Below the pieces are notes generated by a model that was not told where the DNA came from, searched no databases, and saw only the letters and a program-made list of their open reading frames with translations. The translations under genes and the position numbers were made by a program. From UBA995 sp035477115 (GTDB lineage: Bacteria; Bacillota; Sulfobacillia; UBA995), in assembly GCA_035477115.1 (NCBI GenBank), contig DATIKW010000022.1, positions 1 to 64,000 of the forward strand: a stretch of 64,000 bases of DNA. The letters are read 5' to 3'. Of this stretch, positions 16,518-24,587 are shown piece by piece; position 1 is the first letter of the stretch; each line of letters opens with the position of its first letter.

Positions 16518-18338
16518 ATGTTTACCGGAGGGTACCTGGGCAAACTGCTGCGAGTCGACTTGACTCGAGAGCATCACACAATCGAGCCCGTGCCGGAAGC
16601 CATCTTCGAGCAGTACCTGGGCGGCCGCGGGGTGGCCGCCCACTACTACCGCGAGGAATTGGGGCCGTCCGTGGACCCGCTTTCGCCCGCCAATAAGCTG
16701 ATCTTCTTCACCGGCCCGCTCACGGGGCTGTCGCTGCCCGCCACCACCAAGTTCCAGTGCGCCACCCGCTCGCCCGAGACCGGCATCTACCTGTGCACGA
16801 ATTCCAGCGGCGAATTGGGGCCGTACCTGAAGCGGCAGGGATATGACGGTCTGATCATTGAGGGGCAGGCCGCGCGGCCACTGTACCTCGCCATAACCGG
16901 CGGCGGGGTGGAGTTCCGCGACGCATCCGACCTGGTCATGCTCGACGCGCCGGCCGCCATCGAGGCGGTGCGGGCGGACGGACCCGGGCCGGACGCGGCG
17001 GTCATGGCGATCGGACCGGCGGCATACAACGACGTGCGCTACGCGTGCATCATGGTGGGCGATCGCAGCTTTGGGCGGGGCGGAGCCGGCCGGGTCATGG
17101 CCGCCAAGGGACTCAAGGCGGTGGCCGTCAACAGCCGGGGCGAGATCCCGGTGGCCGACCGGGCTCGTCTGAAAGCGATCCTCCCGGTAGCCGCCAAGAA
17201 CGCCCGCGAAACCAAACGCACGCACAACCTGTTCGGGACCAACCAGTATACCGAGATCATGAACGAACTCGGGTGTTACTCGGTGCGGAACTTCACCACC
17301 GGGGTATTCGAGGGGGCGGCATCCCTCAGCAAGGACTACGTGACCCGCCACTACAAGGACCGGAGCGCGGCGTGTTTCAGGTGTCCGGTGGGCTGCGCTC
17401 AGGTTTGCTCGGTACGCGACGGCCCGCTGGCCGGGGCGGTCAGCGATCCCGAGTACGAAACGGTGGGGACGCTGGGCGGGGTGTGCGGCGTATCCGATTT
17501 CGCCGCCATCATCGCCGGCAATCAACTGTGCGACGAGTACGGCATCGACACCATGACCGTCGGTTGCGTCATCGGTTATGCCATGGAGTGTTACGAACGG
17601 GGGCTCTTCACCCGGGAGGACACCGGCGGGCTGGAACTCCGGTTCGGCGATGCCGCCGTCATGCTCGAACTGATCCGCCGGATCGGGCAGGGTGAGGGTT
17701 TCGGGAAGGTCCTGGGGAAGGGATTCCGCGAGTTGGCACGGGCCTACCCGGCTACCGCGCCTTACATGATGCATGTCAAGGGCATGGCCTTCGCCGCCTA
17801 CGAACCGCGGGGATTCTACGGCATGGCTTTGGCTTACGGTACCTCGAGCCGGGGAGCCTGCCACAATGTCGGCGGCTGGACCATCCGTGACGAGTTGCTC
17901 ACCGGCGAATACGACCGCTTCGCCCTCGAGGGCAAGGGGGAACTGGTGAAGCGGCTTCAGGATACCCGGGCCTACATCGACAGTCTGGGTATCTGCACCG
18001 TCGTCCGCAGTTCCATGGGGTTCACCGACTCACCGAAGGGGGATGTGTTGCTGGCGGCCACGGGCGTGGATTTCACGCCGCGGCTGATGACCATAGGACA
18101 GGATATCATCGATCTCGAACGGACGATCCTGGTCCGCGAGGGGATCACCCGCGAGGACGATTACCTGCCCGATCGGATTTACACCGAGCCGCTGCCGGAA
18201 GGTCCGGCGCGAGGCAGGATTCTCACCCGCGAGATGTACGATATCATGCTGGATGAGTACTATCGCCTCCGGAAGTGGGACCGGCGGGGCGTTCCCGCCG
18301 CCCGGACCCGGGAAGCCGCGAGGGAGGCTGCCGGTTGA
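16518..18338 (+). CDS. Aldehyde:ferredoxin oxidoreductase-family tungsten enzyme (AOR 1)
   Basis: A 606-residue member of the AOR family, which oxidises aldehydes to carboxylic acids with a tungsten (or Mo) bis-pterin cofactor and a [4Fe-4S] cluster, passing electrons to ferredoxin. Seen: N-terminal GGYLGKLLRVDLTR and YLGGRGVAAHYYREE, the pterin-binding stretch FGRGGAGRVMAAKGLKAVAV, the cluster ligands ACFRCPVGC (Cys about 286, 289, 293) and a distal Cys in LGICTV near residue 493, matching the known spacing of archaeal AORs. ATG 16518 follows GGGGGG. A MoaD-like gene overlaps its end. In this sugar operon it may oxidise an aldose, glyceraldehyde or a pathway aldehyde; the substrate is unknown. 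Confidence 0.94.
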   Translation: MFTGGYLGKLLRVDLTREHHTIEPVPEAIFEQYLGGRGVAAHYYREELGPSVDPLSPANKLIFFTGPLTGLSLPATTKFQCATRSPETGIYLCTNSSGELGPYLKRQGYDGLIIEGQAARPLYLAITGGGVEFRDASDLVMLDAPAAIEAVRADGPGPDAAVMAIGPAAYNDVRYACIMVGDRSFGRGGAGRVMAAKGLKAVAVNSRGEIPVADRARLKAILPVAAKNARETKRTHNLFGTNQYTEIMNELGCYSVRNFTTGVFEGAASLSKDYVTRHYKDRSAACFRCPVGCAQVCSVRDGPLAGAVSDPEYETVGTLGGVCGVSDFAAIIAGNQLCDEYGIDTMTVGCVIGYAMECYERGLFTREDTGGLELRFGDAAVMLELIRRIGQGEGFGKVLGKGFRELARAYPATAPYMMHVKGMAFAAYEPRGFYGMALAYGTSSRGACHNVGGWTIRDELLTGEYDRFALEGKGELVKRLQDTRAYIDSLGICTVVRSSMGFTDSPKGDVLLAATGVDFTPRLMTIGQDIIDLERTILVREGITREDDYLPDRIYTEPLPEGPARGRILTREMYDIMLDEYYRLRKWDRRGVPAARTREAAREAAG

Positions 18339-18595
18339 TCAGGGTGGAGGTCCGGTTTGCGGGGTTACCCCGTACCGAGACCGGGGTCAAGGCCGAGACG
18401 CTCGAACTGGAATCCGACATCACCCTGGGGAAGCTGGTGGACCAGTTGAACCAGCGCTACTCCTGGGAAATCGGGCGGAGCGCGTCGTACTTCGTCCTCC
18501 TCAACCAGCGCGGTCTCCGCCGGGAGCGCTGGGCCCATACGCGGCTCGAGGACGGCGACAGCGTGCTGGTGATATCCGCCATCGCGGGAGGCTGA
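18335..18595 (+). CDS. MoaD/ThiS-family sulfur-carrier protein
   Basis: This 86-residue beta-grasp protein starts at TTG 18335, which overlaps the AOR stop as TTGA and follows GGGAGG. It begins IRVEVRFAGLP and ends ISAIAGG; the C-terminal Gly-Gly is the site adenylated and thiocarboxylated in MoaD, which donates sulfur to the dithiolene of molybdopterin. MoaD-like genes next to AOR genes are common and are thought to serve the tungsten cofactor of that enzyme. At 86 residues it is slightly longer than classical MoaD. A second, divergent copy accompanies the second AOR of this window. Confidence 0.88.
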   Translation: MIRVEVRFAGLPRTETGVKAETLELESDITLGKLVDQLNQRYSWEIGRSASYFVLLNQRGLRRERWAHTRLEDGDSVLVISAIAGG

Positions 18596-18598
18596 TCC

Positions 18599-19600
18599 AT
18601 GGGCTACCGAGTGCTCGTGACGCCCCGTTCTTTCGCGCAACTCGACCGCGAACCGTTGGCACGGCTTGAGGAAAGCGGCTGCGATGTGCGGCGGAATCCC
18701 GGGGAACGGCCGCTGACCGAGGCGGAGATGGCCGACGCGATAGCCGGTGCGGACGGGCTGATCGTGGGCATCGACCCCGTCACCGAGCGGGTGCTAGCGG
18801 CAGCTCCCGGCTTGCGGGTCATCTCGAAGTACGGCGCGGGGGTGGACAACATCGACCTGGCGGCGGCCAGTCGCCGGCGGGTAGTGGTGACCGCCACTCC
18901 CGATGCCAACACGGAAGCGGTGGCCGACTTGGCCCTGGGTCTCATGCTGGCCGCCGCGCGAGGCATCGCCCATGCCCATACGGCCCTCCGGGAGGGGAAC
19001 TGGCAGCGGCACTTGGGCGTGGACCTCTGGGGACGCTCGCTCGGCCTGGTGGGCACCGGGCGCATTGGGCGGGCGGTAGCCCGACGAGCGCGCGGTTTCG
19101 ACATGTCGATCCTGGCCTATGACCTTCAGCCCGACCCGACCTGGGCGGCGGGAGTCGGGGCCGGGTACGTCTCGCTCGAGGAACTGTTCGCCGGCAGCGA
19201 CTTCGTGTCCTTGCATGTCCCGATAACGCCCTCGACGCGCCAGCTCGTCGGACACCGCCTGCTGGGACTCATGCGGCCGTCGGCCGTACTGGTGAACACG
19301 GCCCGCGGCGGGCTGATCGACGAAAGCGCTCTGGTGGAGGTGTTGACCGCCGGCGGGATATTCGCGGCGGCGCTGGACGTGTTCACGAGCGAGCCGCTTC
19401 AGGATGAACGGCTCCGGTCCGCGCCCCGCGTCGTAATGACCCCGCACATCGGCGCTTCAAGCCGGGGGGCTCTCTTGCGGATGGGTCAGGAGGCGGTGGA
19501 GAACCTGCTGGCCGTGCTGGCAGGGGTTCGGCCCGCCCAGGTAGTGAACCCGGAAGTGTACCCGTGGGCGTCGGGAGAGGGACGGATGAATCGATGCTGA
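18599..19600 (+). CDS. D-isomer-specific 2-hydroxyacid dehydrogenase
   Basis: A 333-residue NAD-dependent dehydrogenase of the phosphoglycerate/glycerate dehydrogenase type, interconverting a 2-hydroxyacid and a 2-oxoacid. Seen: KYGAGVDNIDLAAA, the nucleotide-binding motif GTGRIGRAVARRARGFDM with an acidic residue after the next strand (AYD, favouring NAD), and the catalytic triad Arg in NTARGGLIDE, Glu in TSEPL and His in TPHIGASSRGA. GGGAGG precedes the ATG. It follows the MoaD-like gene by 3 nt and overlaps the next gene by 7 nt. In this pathway it could handle glycerate/hydroxypyruvate, a 2-keto sugar acid or a side product. Confidence 0.92.
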   Translation: MGYRVLVTPRSFAQLDREPLARLEESGCDVRRNPGERPLTEAEMADAIAGADGLIVGIDPVTERVLAAAPGLRVISKYGAGVDNIDLAAASRRRVVVTATPDANTEAVADLALGLMLAAARGIAHAHTALREGNWQRHLGVDLWGRSLGLVGTGRIGRAVARRARGFDMSILAYDLQPDPTWAAGVGAGYVSLEELFAGSDFVSLHVPITPSTRQLVGHRLLGLMRPSAVLVNTARGGLIDESALVEVLTAGGIFAAALDVFTSEPLQDERLRSAPRVVMTPHIGASSRGALLRMGQEAVENLLAVLAGVRPAQVVNPEVYPWASGEGRMNRC

Positions 19601-20613
19601 AAGCGGATCTGGTCGGCGTAGGCGTGATCGGGACGGGTCGGGCCGGGAGAGTTCATGCGCAGAACTTCGCCCGCCATGTGCCGGAAGCGCGACTGGTGGC
19701 GGTGTACGATCCCGATCCGGGGAGTGCCGGGGAAGTAGCCCAGCAGCTCGGGGCCCGCTTCTGTCCGAGTCTCGAGCAGTTGCTCGCGGAACCCAGCCTG
19801 GATGCGGTGGTGATAGCCGCGCCGACCCCCTTCCATGCGGATCTGGTCACGGCGGCGGCCGAGGCCGGCAAGGCCATCTTGTGTGAGAAGCCGCTTGCCC
19901 TTACCGTCGAAGAAGCCCAGCGGATGGCGGCGGTGGTGGCCGAGCGGGATGTGGTCTTCCTGATGGCGTTCATGCGCCGGTTCGACCAGGGTTTTCTGAG
20001 GGGCCGGCAACTCATCGAAGAGGGTGCCATCGGCGTGCCCTTGATGGTCAAGTCCACGGGCAAGGGGCCGGGCCTGCCGCCGCGGTGGGCGTGGGATGTG
20101 GCCCGGAGCAACGGCATGCTGGGGGAGGTCAACAGCCATGATTTCGACTGCCTCCGCTTCCTCACCGGCCGCGAGTTCGAATGGGTCTTCGCCGTTGCCC
20201 ACAACAACAAGTGCCCGGAACTCGCGGGGGAGTTCCCCGACTTCTATGACACGGTAGCGGCGACCCTCGCGATGTCGGGGAACCTGATCGGCGCCATCGA
20301 CGGCGCTTGCCCGGCGGACTATGGCTATGACGCGCGGGTCGAGGTGCAGGGTAGTGAGGGAGTGCTCTTTTTGGGCAGCCTTTCGCGGCCGGGGACGGTG
20401 GTCGGCACCCGGCATCGCGGGGTGACCATGGACATCGTGGACAGCTGGCGTTCGTTGTTCCGGGAGGCCTACCTGGCCGAGGACCGCCACCTGATCGAAT
20501 GCCTGCTCACCGGGGCTGAGCCCCGTTCGACCCTGGAGGATGGGTACCAGGCCCTCCGGGCGGTAGTAGCCGCTAACCGATCGGTGCGCAGCCGGCAGGC
20601 GGAGAAGGTCTGA
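19594..20613 (+). CDS. Gfo/Idh/MocA-family sugar oxidoreductase
   Basis: A 339-residue NAD(P)-dependent oxidoreductase of the family that includes inositol 2-dehydrogenase and glucose-fructose oxidoreductase. Seen: GVIGTGRAGRVHAQNF (Rossmann motif), the hallmark CEKPLALT with the catalytic Lys near residue 95, a substrate region with NSHDFDCLRFLTG (catalytic His), and a C-terminal beta-sheet domain with VEVQGSEGVLFLG. ATG 19594 is preferred to a GTG at 19564 that lies within the previous gene. It probably oxidises a ring carbon of the sugar or of an inositol-like substrate. Confidence 0.92.
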   Translation: MLKADLVGVGVIGTGRAGRVHAQNFARHVPEARLVAVYDPDPGSAGEVAQQLGARFCPSLEQLLAEPSLDAVVIAAPTPFHADLVTAAAEAGKAILCEKPLALTVEEAQRMAAVVAERDVVFLMAFMRRFDQGFLRGRQLIEEGAIGVPLMVKSTGKGPGLPPRWAWDVARSNGMLGEVNSHDFDCLRFLTGREFEWVFAVAHNNKCPELAGEFPDFYDTVAATLAMSGNLIGAIDGACPADYGYDARVEVQGSEGVLFLGSLSRPGTVVGTRHRGVTMDIVDSWRSLFREAYLAEDRHLIECLLTGAEPRSTLEDGYQALRAVVAANRSVRSRQAEKV

Positions 20614-21665
20614 TGCCGACCATGCTGGCTGCCGAGTACCGGGACGGCCGCATCGAGACGCGGGAGTTGCCCCGGCCCCGCCCGGGAGCAGGCGAGGTCC
20701 TGTTGCAGGTGGAGGCGGCCGCGCTATGCGCCACCGACCTGAAGATCTGGCAGCGCGGGCACCGGAACATCCCGCCGGGCGCCGGGGCGATCCTGGGCCA
20801 TGAAGTCGTGGGATCGGTGGTCGAGGCGGGAGAGGGGGTCGGTCAGGGCTGGCTGGGGAAGCGGGTCGTGGTCGCCCCCAACATCGGTTGCGGCCTCTGT
20901 CCGGCTTGCCAGGTCGGGCACGACAGCTACTGCCCCGACTACCGCGCTTTCGGGGTGGGGCTCGCGGGTGGTCTGGCCGAGTTCATGCTGGTCACGGCTC
21001 CGGCGGTGGTCAGGGGCAACCTGGTGGAGGTACCCGGGGAGTTAGCGGCGGACCTGGCCGTGCTGGCCGAGTCGGCCGGCTGCTGTTACCGGGGGTTGCA
21101 GGCTTGCTCGCTCCGTGCGGGAGAAGCGTGCCTGGTACTTGGCGTTGGCCCCATGGGCATCCTGTCGGTCGTGCTGGCCCGCGCGATGGGGGCGGCGCCG
21201 GTATTGGCCGGCGACCCGCTGGCCGACCGGCGAAGCCGGGCCCGGGAATTCGGTGCCGACCAGGCGCTCGACCCCACGGGGGCGGACTTCCCCGAGCGAG
21301 TGCGCGCGGTGACCGGCGGGCAGGGCGCTGACGTGGCCATAGTCACCGCCCCGGTGGCGGACGCTCAGCGCCAGGCGATCCTCGCCGCGGCCGTGGGCGG
21401 TCGGATCAACCTGTTCGCGGGTCTGCCGGGTCCCGGCGAGCTTGACCATTTCCCGAGCAATCTCGTTCATTACCGCGGCCTGCAAGTCCTCGGCACCACC
21501 GGGGCCGGCGCCGCCGATCTGCGCGCGGTGGTGGCCATGATGGCCGCCGGGCGTCTCGAGTCGCTGCGGCGGGTGCCCACCGCCTCTTATCCCTTGGCGC
21601 GGGCGGCGGACGCCTTCGAGGAAGCCCGGCAGGGGAGGGGAATCAAGACACTGGTCATCCCGTAG
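20613..21665 (+). CDS. Zinc-dependent medium-chain alcohol/polyol dehydrogenase
   Basis: A 350-residue MDR enzyme resembling sorbitol, threonine and galactitol dehydrogenases. Catalytic zinc ligands: Cys in AALCATDLK, His-Glu in GHEVVGSVVE. Structural zinc ligands: NIGCGLCPACQVGHDSYC with the usual four Cys. The coenzyme motif is LGVGPMGILSVVLARAMGA. The start codon shares one base with the previous stop. Together with the SDR, the Gfo/Idh protein and the hydroxyacid dehydrogenase, it is the fourth dehydrogenase of this locus, so the substrate appears to undergo several oxidations or a polyol/ketose exchange. Confidence 0.93.
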   Translation: MPTMLAAEYRDGRIETRELPRPRPGAGEVLLQVEAAALCATDLKIWQRGHRNIPPGAGAILGHEVVGSVVEAGEGVGQGWLGKRVVVAPNIGCGLCPACQVGHDSYCPDYRAFGVGLAGGLAEFMLVTAPAVVRGNLVEVPGELAADLAVLAESAGCCYRGLQACSLRAGEACLVLGVGPMGILSVVLARAMGAAPVLAGDPLADRRSRAREFGADQALDPTGADFPERVRAVTGGQGADVAIVTAPVADAQRQAILAAAVGGRINLFAGLPGPGELDHFPSNLVHYRGLQVLGTTGAGAADLRAVVAMMAAGRLESLRRVPTASYPLARAADAFEEARQGRGIKTLVIP

Positions 21666-21702
21666 GCGGCCGGACGCCCGGTGACCGGGGAGGCGAGCGA
21701 AT

Positions 21703-23259
21703 ATGGCTGAGCCTTGTTTGCTGGGAGTCGACCTGGGTACGATGGGGACCAAGGCGGCCCTTTACGACTTCGAGGGTAAACTGCTGGGGGATGCCTACGA
21801 AGAGTCGATCCTCCGCTATCCTCGAGTCGGCTGGGTCGAACAGGATCTGGAGGAAATCTACGCCTCGGCCGTCAACTGCATCGTGCTGGCTCGGGAGCGA
21901 GCCGGCGTGGACGCCGGGTGCATAGCCGCCCTGGCTTTCTCCAGCCAGATGTCGGGGGTCGGCATGATCGACCGCGACTGGCGGCCCGTGGCGCATTACG
22001 ACAGCTGGCTGGATACGCGCTGTGCCGCCTGTCTACCCCTGTTGCAGCCCGAGGCCGAGAGGATGACCGCCCTCAGCGGCTGCCCGCCTACTTATGCCCA
22101 CGCCGCCAAAGTGGTATGGTGGCGGCGCAACCAGCCGGAAGCCTTCGCGCGCACCGCGAAGTTCATCGTGCCCCTGGCTTACGTGGCCGGCAAGCTGGCC
22201 GGCCTGAAGGCTGAGGACGCATACATCGACTTGACCTGCTTGCACTTCTCCGGTCTCAGCGATACCCTCCGGGGGCGCTGGTCGGAGGAACTGCTGGACC
22301 GATTCGACATCCCCTCGGCTAAACTGCCCCGGATCGTCAGTCCCACCCAGGTAATCGGCGAGGTTACCGCCGAGGCGGCCCGGGTGACCGGCTTGCGGGC
22401 GGGAACCCCCATCGCCGCGGGAGCGGGCGACCAGGCAGCAGCGTCCTTGGGCGCCGGCGCCGTCAGCCCGGCGGACGCGTTCGACAGCGCCGGCACGGCG
22501 TCGGTGTTCTCGATCTGCGTCGACCAGTTCCGTCCGGACTTGCGGAATCAGGTGGTGCTCGCCTCCCATGGGGTGATCCCCGGCACCTTCTACGCCCTGT
22601 CCTTCATCAATGGCGGTGGACTCAACCTGCGCTGGTTCCGCGAGCAGTTCGGCCAGGCCGACCTGGCGGGCGCGCCGGTGGCTGACGCTTACCGGGTGCT
22701 GGACCGGCTGGCGGCGGCCGTGCCCCCGGGGTCGGGAGGGACGATCTTCATCCCTCACCTCCAGGGCCGGGTGCTGCCCCCGGATGCCAAGCTGCGCGGA
22801 TTGTGGACCGGGTTTACCTGGGCCCACTCCCGCGCCCACCTGTATCGGGCGATGCTGGAGGCGGTGGCCTACGAGTATGCGTATTACCTGCGCATCGAGC
22901 AGGAGCTTCACCCCGAACTCCGCTGCCGCGAGGTGCGGGCCATCGGGGGAGGCGCGGCGAGCGCCCTCTGGAATCAGATCAAGAGCGATGTGCTGGACAT
23001 CCCCTACGCGCGGGTCAACCGGGCGGAAGTGGGCACCTGGGGTTCAGCCATGATCGCCGGCGCGGCCGTGGGCATCTTCGGCGACCTCAGTGCTACCGCC
23101 CGGTCGCATGCGGGACTAAGCGGCCGCGTCGAGCCCAGACCCGACCAGCACCGGCTCTACCGTCCTTACGTCGAGCTATATCGCAAGATCCTCGAGGACT
23201 ACTCCGCCCATTTCGGCGTATTGGCCGACTTGGCGGACCAAGCTGAAAGCCCCGGTTGA
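21703..23259 (+). CDS. FGGY-family carbohydrate kinase, xylulokinase-like
   Basis: A 518-residue ATP-dependent sugar kinase. The N-terminal phosphate loop is GVDLGTMGTKAALYDFEGK. The first domain ends around SQMSGVGMIDRD. The second domain has GAGDQAAASLGAGAVSP and the C-terminal family signature GGGAASALWNQIKSDVLDIPYARV followed by GTWGSAMIAGAAVG. The length suits xylulokinase or related ketose or polyol kinases. It would phosphorylate the ketose or polyol formed by the upstream enzymes so that it can enter central metabolism through the aldolase two genes on. The exact sugar cannot be read. Confidence 0.92.
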   Translation: MAEPCLLGVDLGTMGTKAALYDFEGKLLGDAYEESILRYPRVGWVEQDLEEIYASAVNCIVLARERAGVDAGCIAALAFSSQMSGVGMIDRDWRPVAHYDSWLDTRCAACLPLLQPEAERMTALSGCPPTYAHAAKVVWWRRNQPEAFARTAKFIVPLAYVAGKLAGLKAEDAYIDLTCLHFSGLSDTLRGRWSEELLDRFDIPSAKLPRIVSPTQVIGEVTAEAARVTGLRAGTPIAAGAGDQAAASLGAGAVSPADAFDSAGTASVFSICVDQFRPDLRNQVVLASHGVIPGTFYALSFINGGGLNLRWFREQFGQADLAGAPVADAYRVLDRLAAAVPPGSGGTIFIPHLQGRVLPPDAKLRGLWTGFTWAHSRAHLYRAMLEAVAYEYAYYLRIEQELHPELRCREVRAIGGGAASALWNQIKSDVLDIPYARVNRAEVGTWGSAMIAGAAVGIFGDLSATARSHAGLSGRVEPRPDQHRLYRPYVELYRKILEDYSAHFGVLADLADQAESPG

Positions 23260-23286
23260 GGTGAGGGGACAGGGAGGCGGCACGTC

Positions 23287-23865
23287 TTGTCGCACAGGAA
23301 CCACATGGCTCCGTTCGCGGTCAACATCGACCTGACCACCGGCCACATCGGGCCGCCCGCCCGGCTGCTCACCCGCCGGCTCAGCGACCTGCGCGGGCTC
23401 TTCTACGATGAAGCAGCCTATGACGCGATGATGGCGGCGGGGGATCCCGTGGCCTACGAGGTGTACGAAGTCCGGGTGCCCGAGGAGGACGGGCATCTCC
23501 TGTCCTGCACCACTATCATCCATCCCGGCCGGGTGGGCGGGGAGTATTTCTTCACCAAGGGTCATTATCACCTCAGCGAACCCCGGGCGGAGATCTACAC
23601 CTGCTTGCGGGGTGAAGGCTACCTGTTGCTGGGAAATCGCCAGGGCGAGGGGCGAAGTATCGTCATGACCCCGGGGGTATCGGCCTACATACCGCCTTAC
23701 TGGGCGCACCGGACCCTGAACACGGGAAGGCATCCCTTCATCTTCCACGGCGTGTGGCCGGGCGACTCGGGGCACGACTACGCCAGCATTCAGCAGGCCG
23801 GGTTCCCCTTGCGGGTATTTGAGGAACGGGGCCGGCCGGTGGTAAAGGCTTCGGCGGGCCCTTGA
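23287..23865 (+). CDS. Cupin-type glucose-6-phosphate isomerase
   Basis: This 192-residue single-domain cupin interconverts glucose-6-P and fructose-6-P by a metal-dependent route. It matches archaeal PGI: a leader, then CTTIIHPGRVGGEYFFTKGHYHLSEPRAEIYTCLRGEGYLLL, where GHYH and the Glu of EIY are metal ligands, and YWAHRTLN with the last His. This fold is unrelated to the ordinary bacterial Pgi. TTG 23287 has GGGAGG about 10 nt upstream; an ATG at 23305 is an alternative. Its place between the kinase and KDPG aldolase suggests a phosphosugar isomerase role here, perhaps on a substrate other than glucose-6-P. Confidence 0.9.
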   Translation: MSHRNHMAPFAVNIDLTTGHIGPPARLLTRRLSDLRGLFYDEAAYDAMMAAGDPVAYEVYEVRVPEEDGHLLSCTTIIHPGRVGGEYFFTKGHYHLSEPRAEIYTCLRGEGYLLLGNRQGEGRSIVMTPGVSAYIPPYWAHRTLNTGRHPFIFHGVWPGDSGHDYASIQQAGFPLRVFEERGRPVVKASAGP

Positions 23866-23890
23866 TGAAGGAGAGGAGAAGAGGATCGGC

Positions 23891-24541
23891 ATGCAAGAGC
23901 AACTGCTGCGGGCGATCGGGGAGTGCGGGGTGGTCGCGATCATCCGCCGGGTGCCGCCGCCGGCGGCGGAGCGCATCGCCGCCGCCTTGTGGGCCGGGGG
24001 CTTGCCCCTGGTAGAGATAACCATGGACAGTGAGGATGCCCCTGGGGTCATCGCGCGACTGATCCGGGACTCGGAGGCGGGTAGTTTCGTTGGGGCGGGC
24101 ACGGTGCTGGATACGGCCGCCGCCCGGGAGGCCATCGCCGCCGGCGCCCACTTCCTGGTGGCTCCGAACCTGGACCATGGGGTGGTCGAGACCGGCCTGC
24201 GCTACGGCCGGGTGGTCATACCGGGAGTGCTGACGCCCACGGAGATCGTGACTGCCCTGCAGGCCGGCGCGCAGATAGTGAAGGTCTTTCCGGCGGGCAG
24301 CCTGGGACCCGAGTACATCCGGCAGGTAAGGGCGCCGCTCCCTCAGGCCAAGATCATGGCGACGGGAGGGGTGAGCGCCGACAACGCCGGCGACTTCATC
24401 CGCGCCGGGGCTTTCGCGGTCGGGCTGGGCGGCAAGCTGGTCGACGCCCGGGCCGCAGCCGAGGGCAGATACGAGGCGATTACGGCCGCCGCCGCGGCGG
24501 TGCTGGCCGCGGTGCGTTCGGCCCGTCCCGCGTCCGGCTGA
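23891..24541 (+). CDS. eda: 2-dehydro-3-deoxy-6-phosphogluconate (KDPG/KDPGal) aldolase
   Basis: A 216-residue class I aldolase splitting KDPG to pyruvate and glyceraldehyde-3-phosphate. Seen: VVAIIRRVPP at the N-terminus (family Arg), VEITMDSEDAPGVIARL, GAGTVLD, FLVAPNLDHGVV, GVLTPTEIVTALQAGAQIVKVFPAGSLGPEYIR with the Schiff-base Lys in IVKVFPA, and MATGGVSADNAGDFIRAGAFAVGLGGKLV. The length is typical. It implies that this locus ends in an Entner-Doudoroff-type cleavage. A dedicated KDG kinase or dehydratase of known type is not obvious nearby, so the 2-keto-3-deoxy intermediate must arise by another route. Confidence 0.94.
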   Translation: MQEQLLRAIGECGVVAIIRRVPPPAAERIAAALWAGGLPLVEITMDSEDAPGVIARLIRDSEAGSFVGAGTVLDTAAAREAIAAGAHFLVAPNLDHGVVETGLRYGRVVIPGVLTPTEIVTALQAGAQIVKVFPAGSLGPEYIRQVRAPLPQAKIMATGGVSADNAGDFIRAGAFAVGLGGKLVDARAAAEGRYEAITAAAAAVLAAVRSARPASG

Positions 24542-24587
24542 TCGAGCCGGAGCAGGAGTCGCTGGCTCCGGGGCGAAGTCACCGGCC

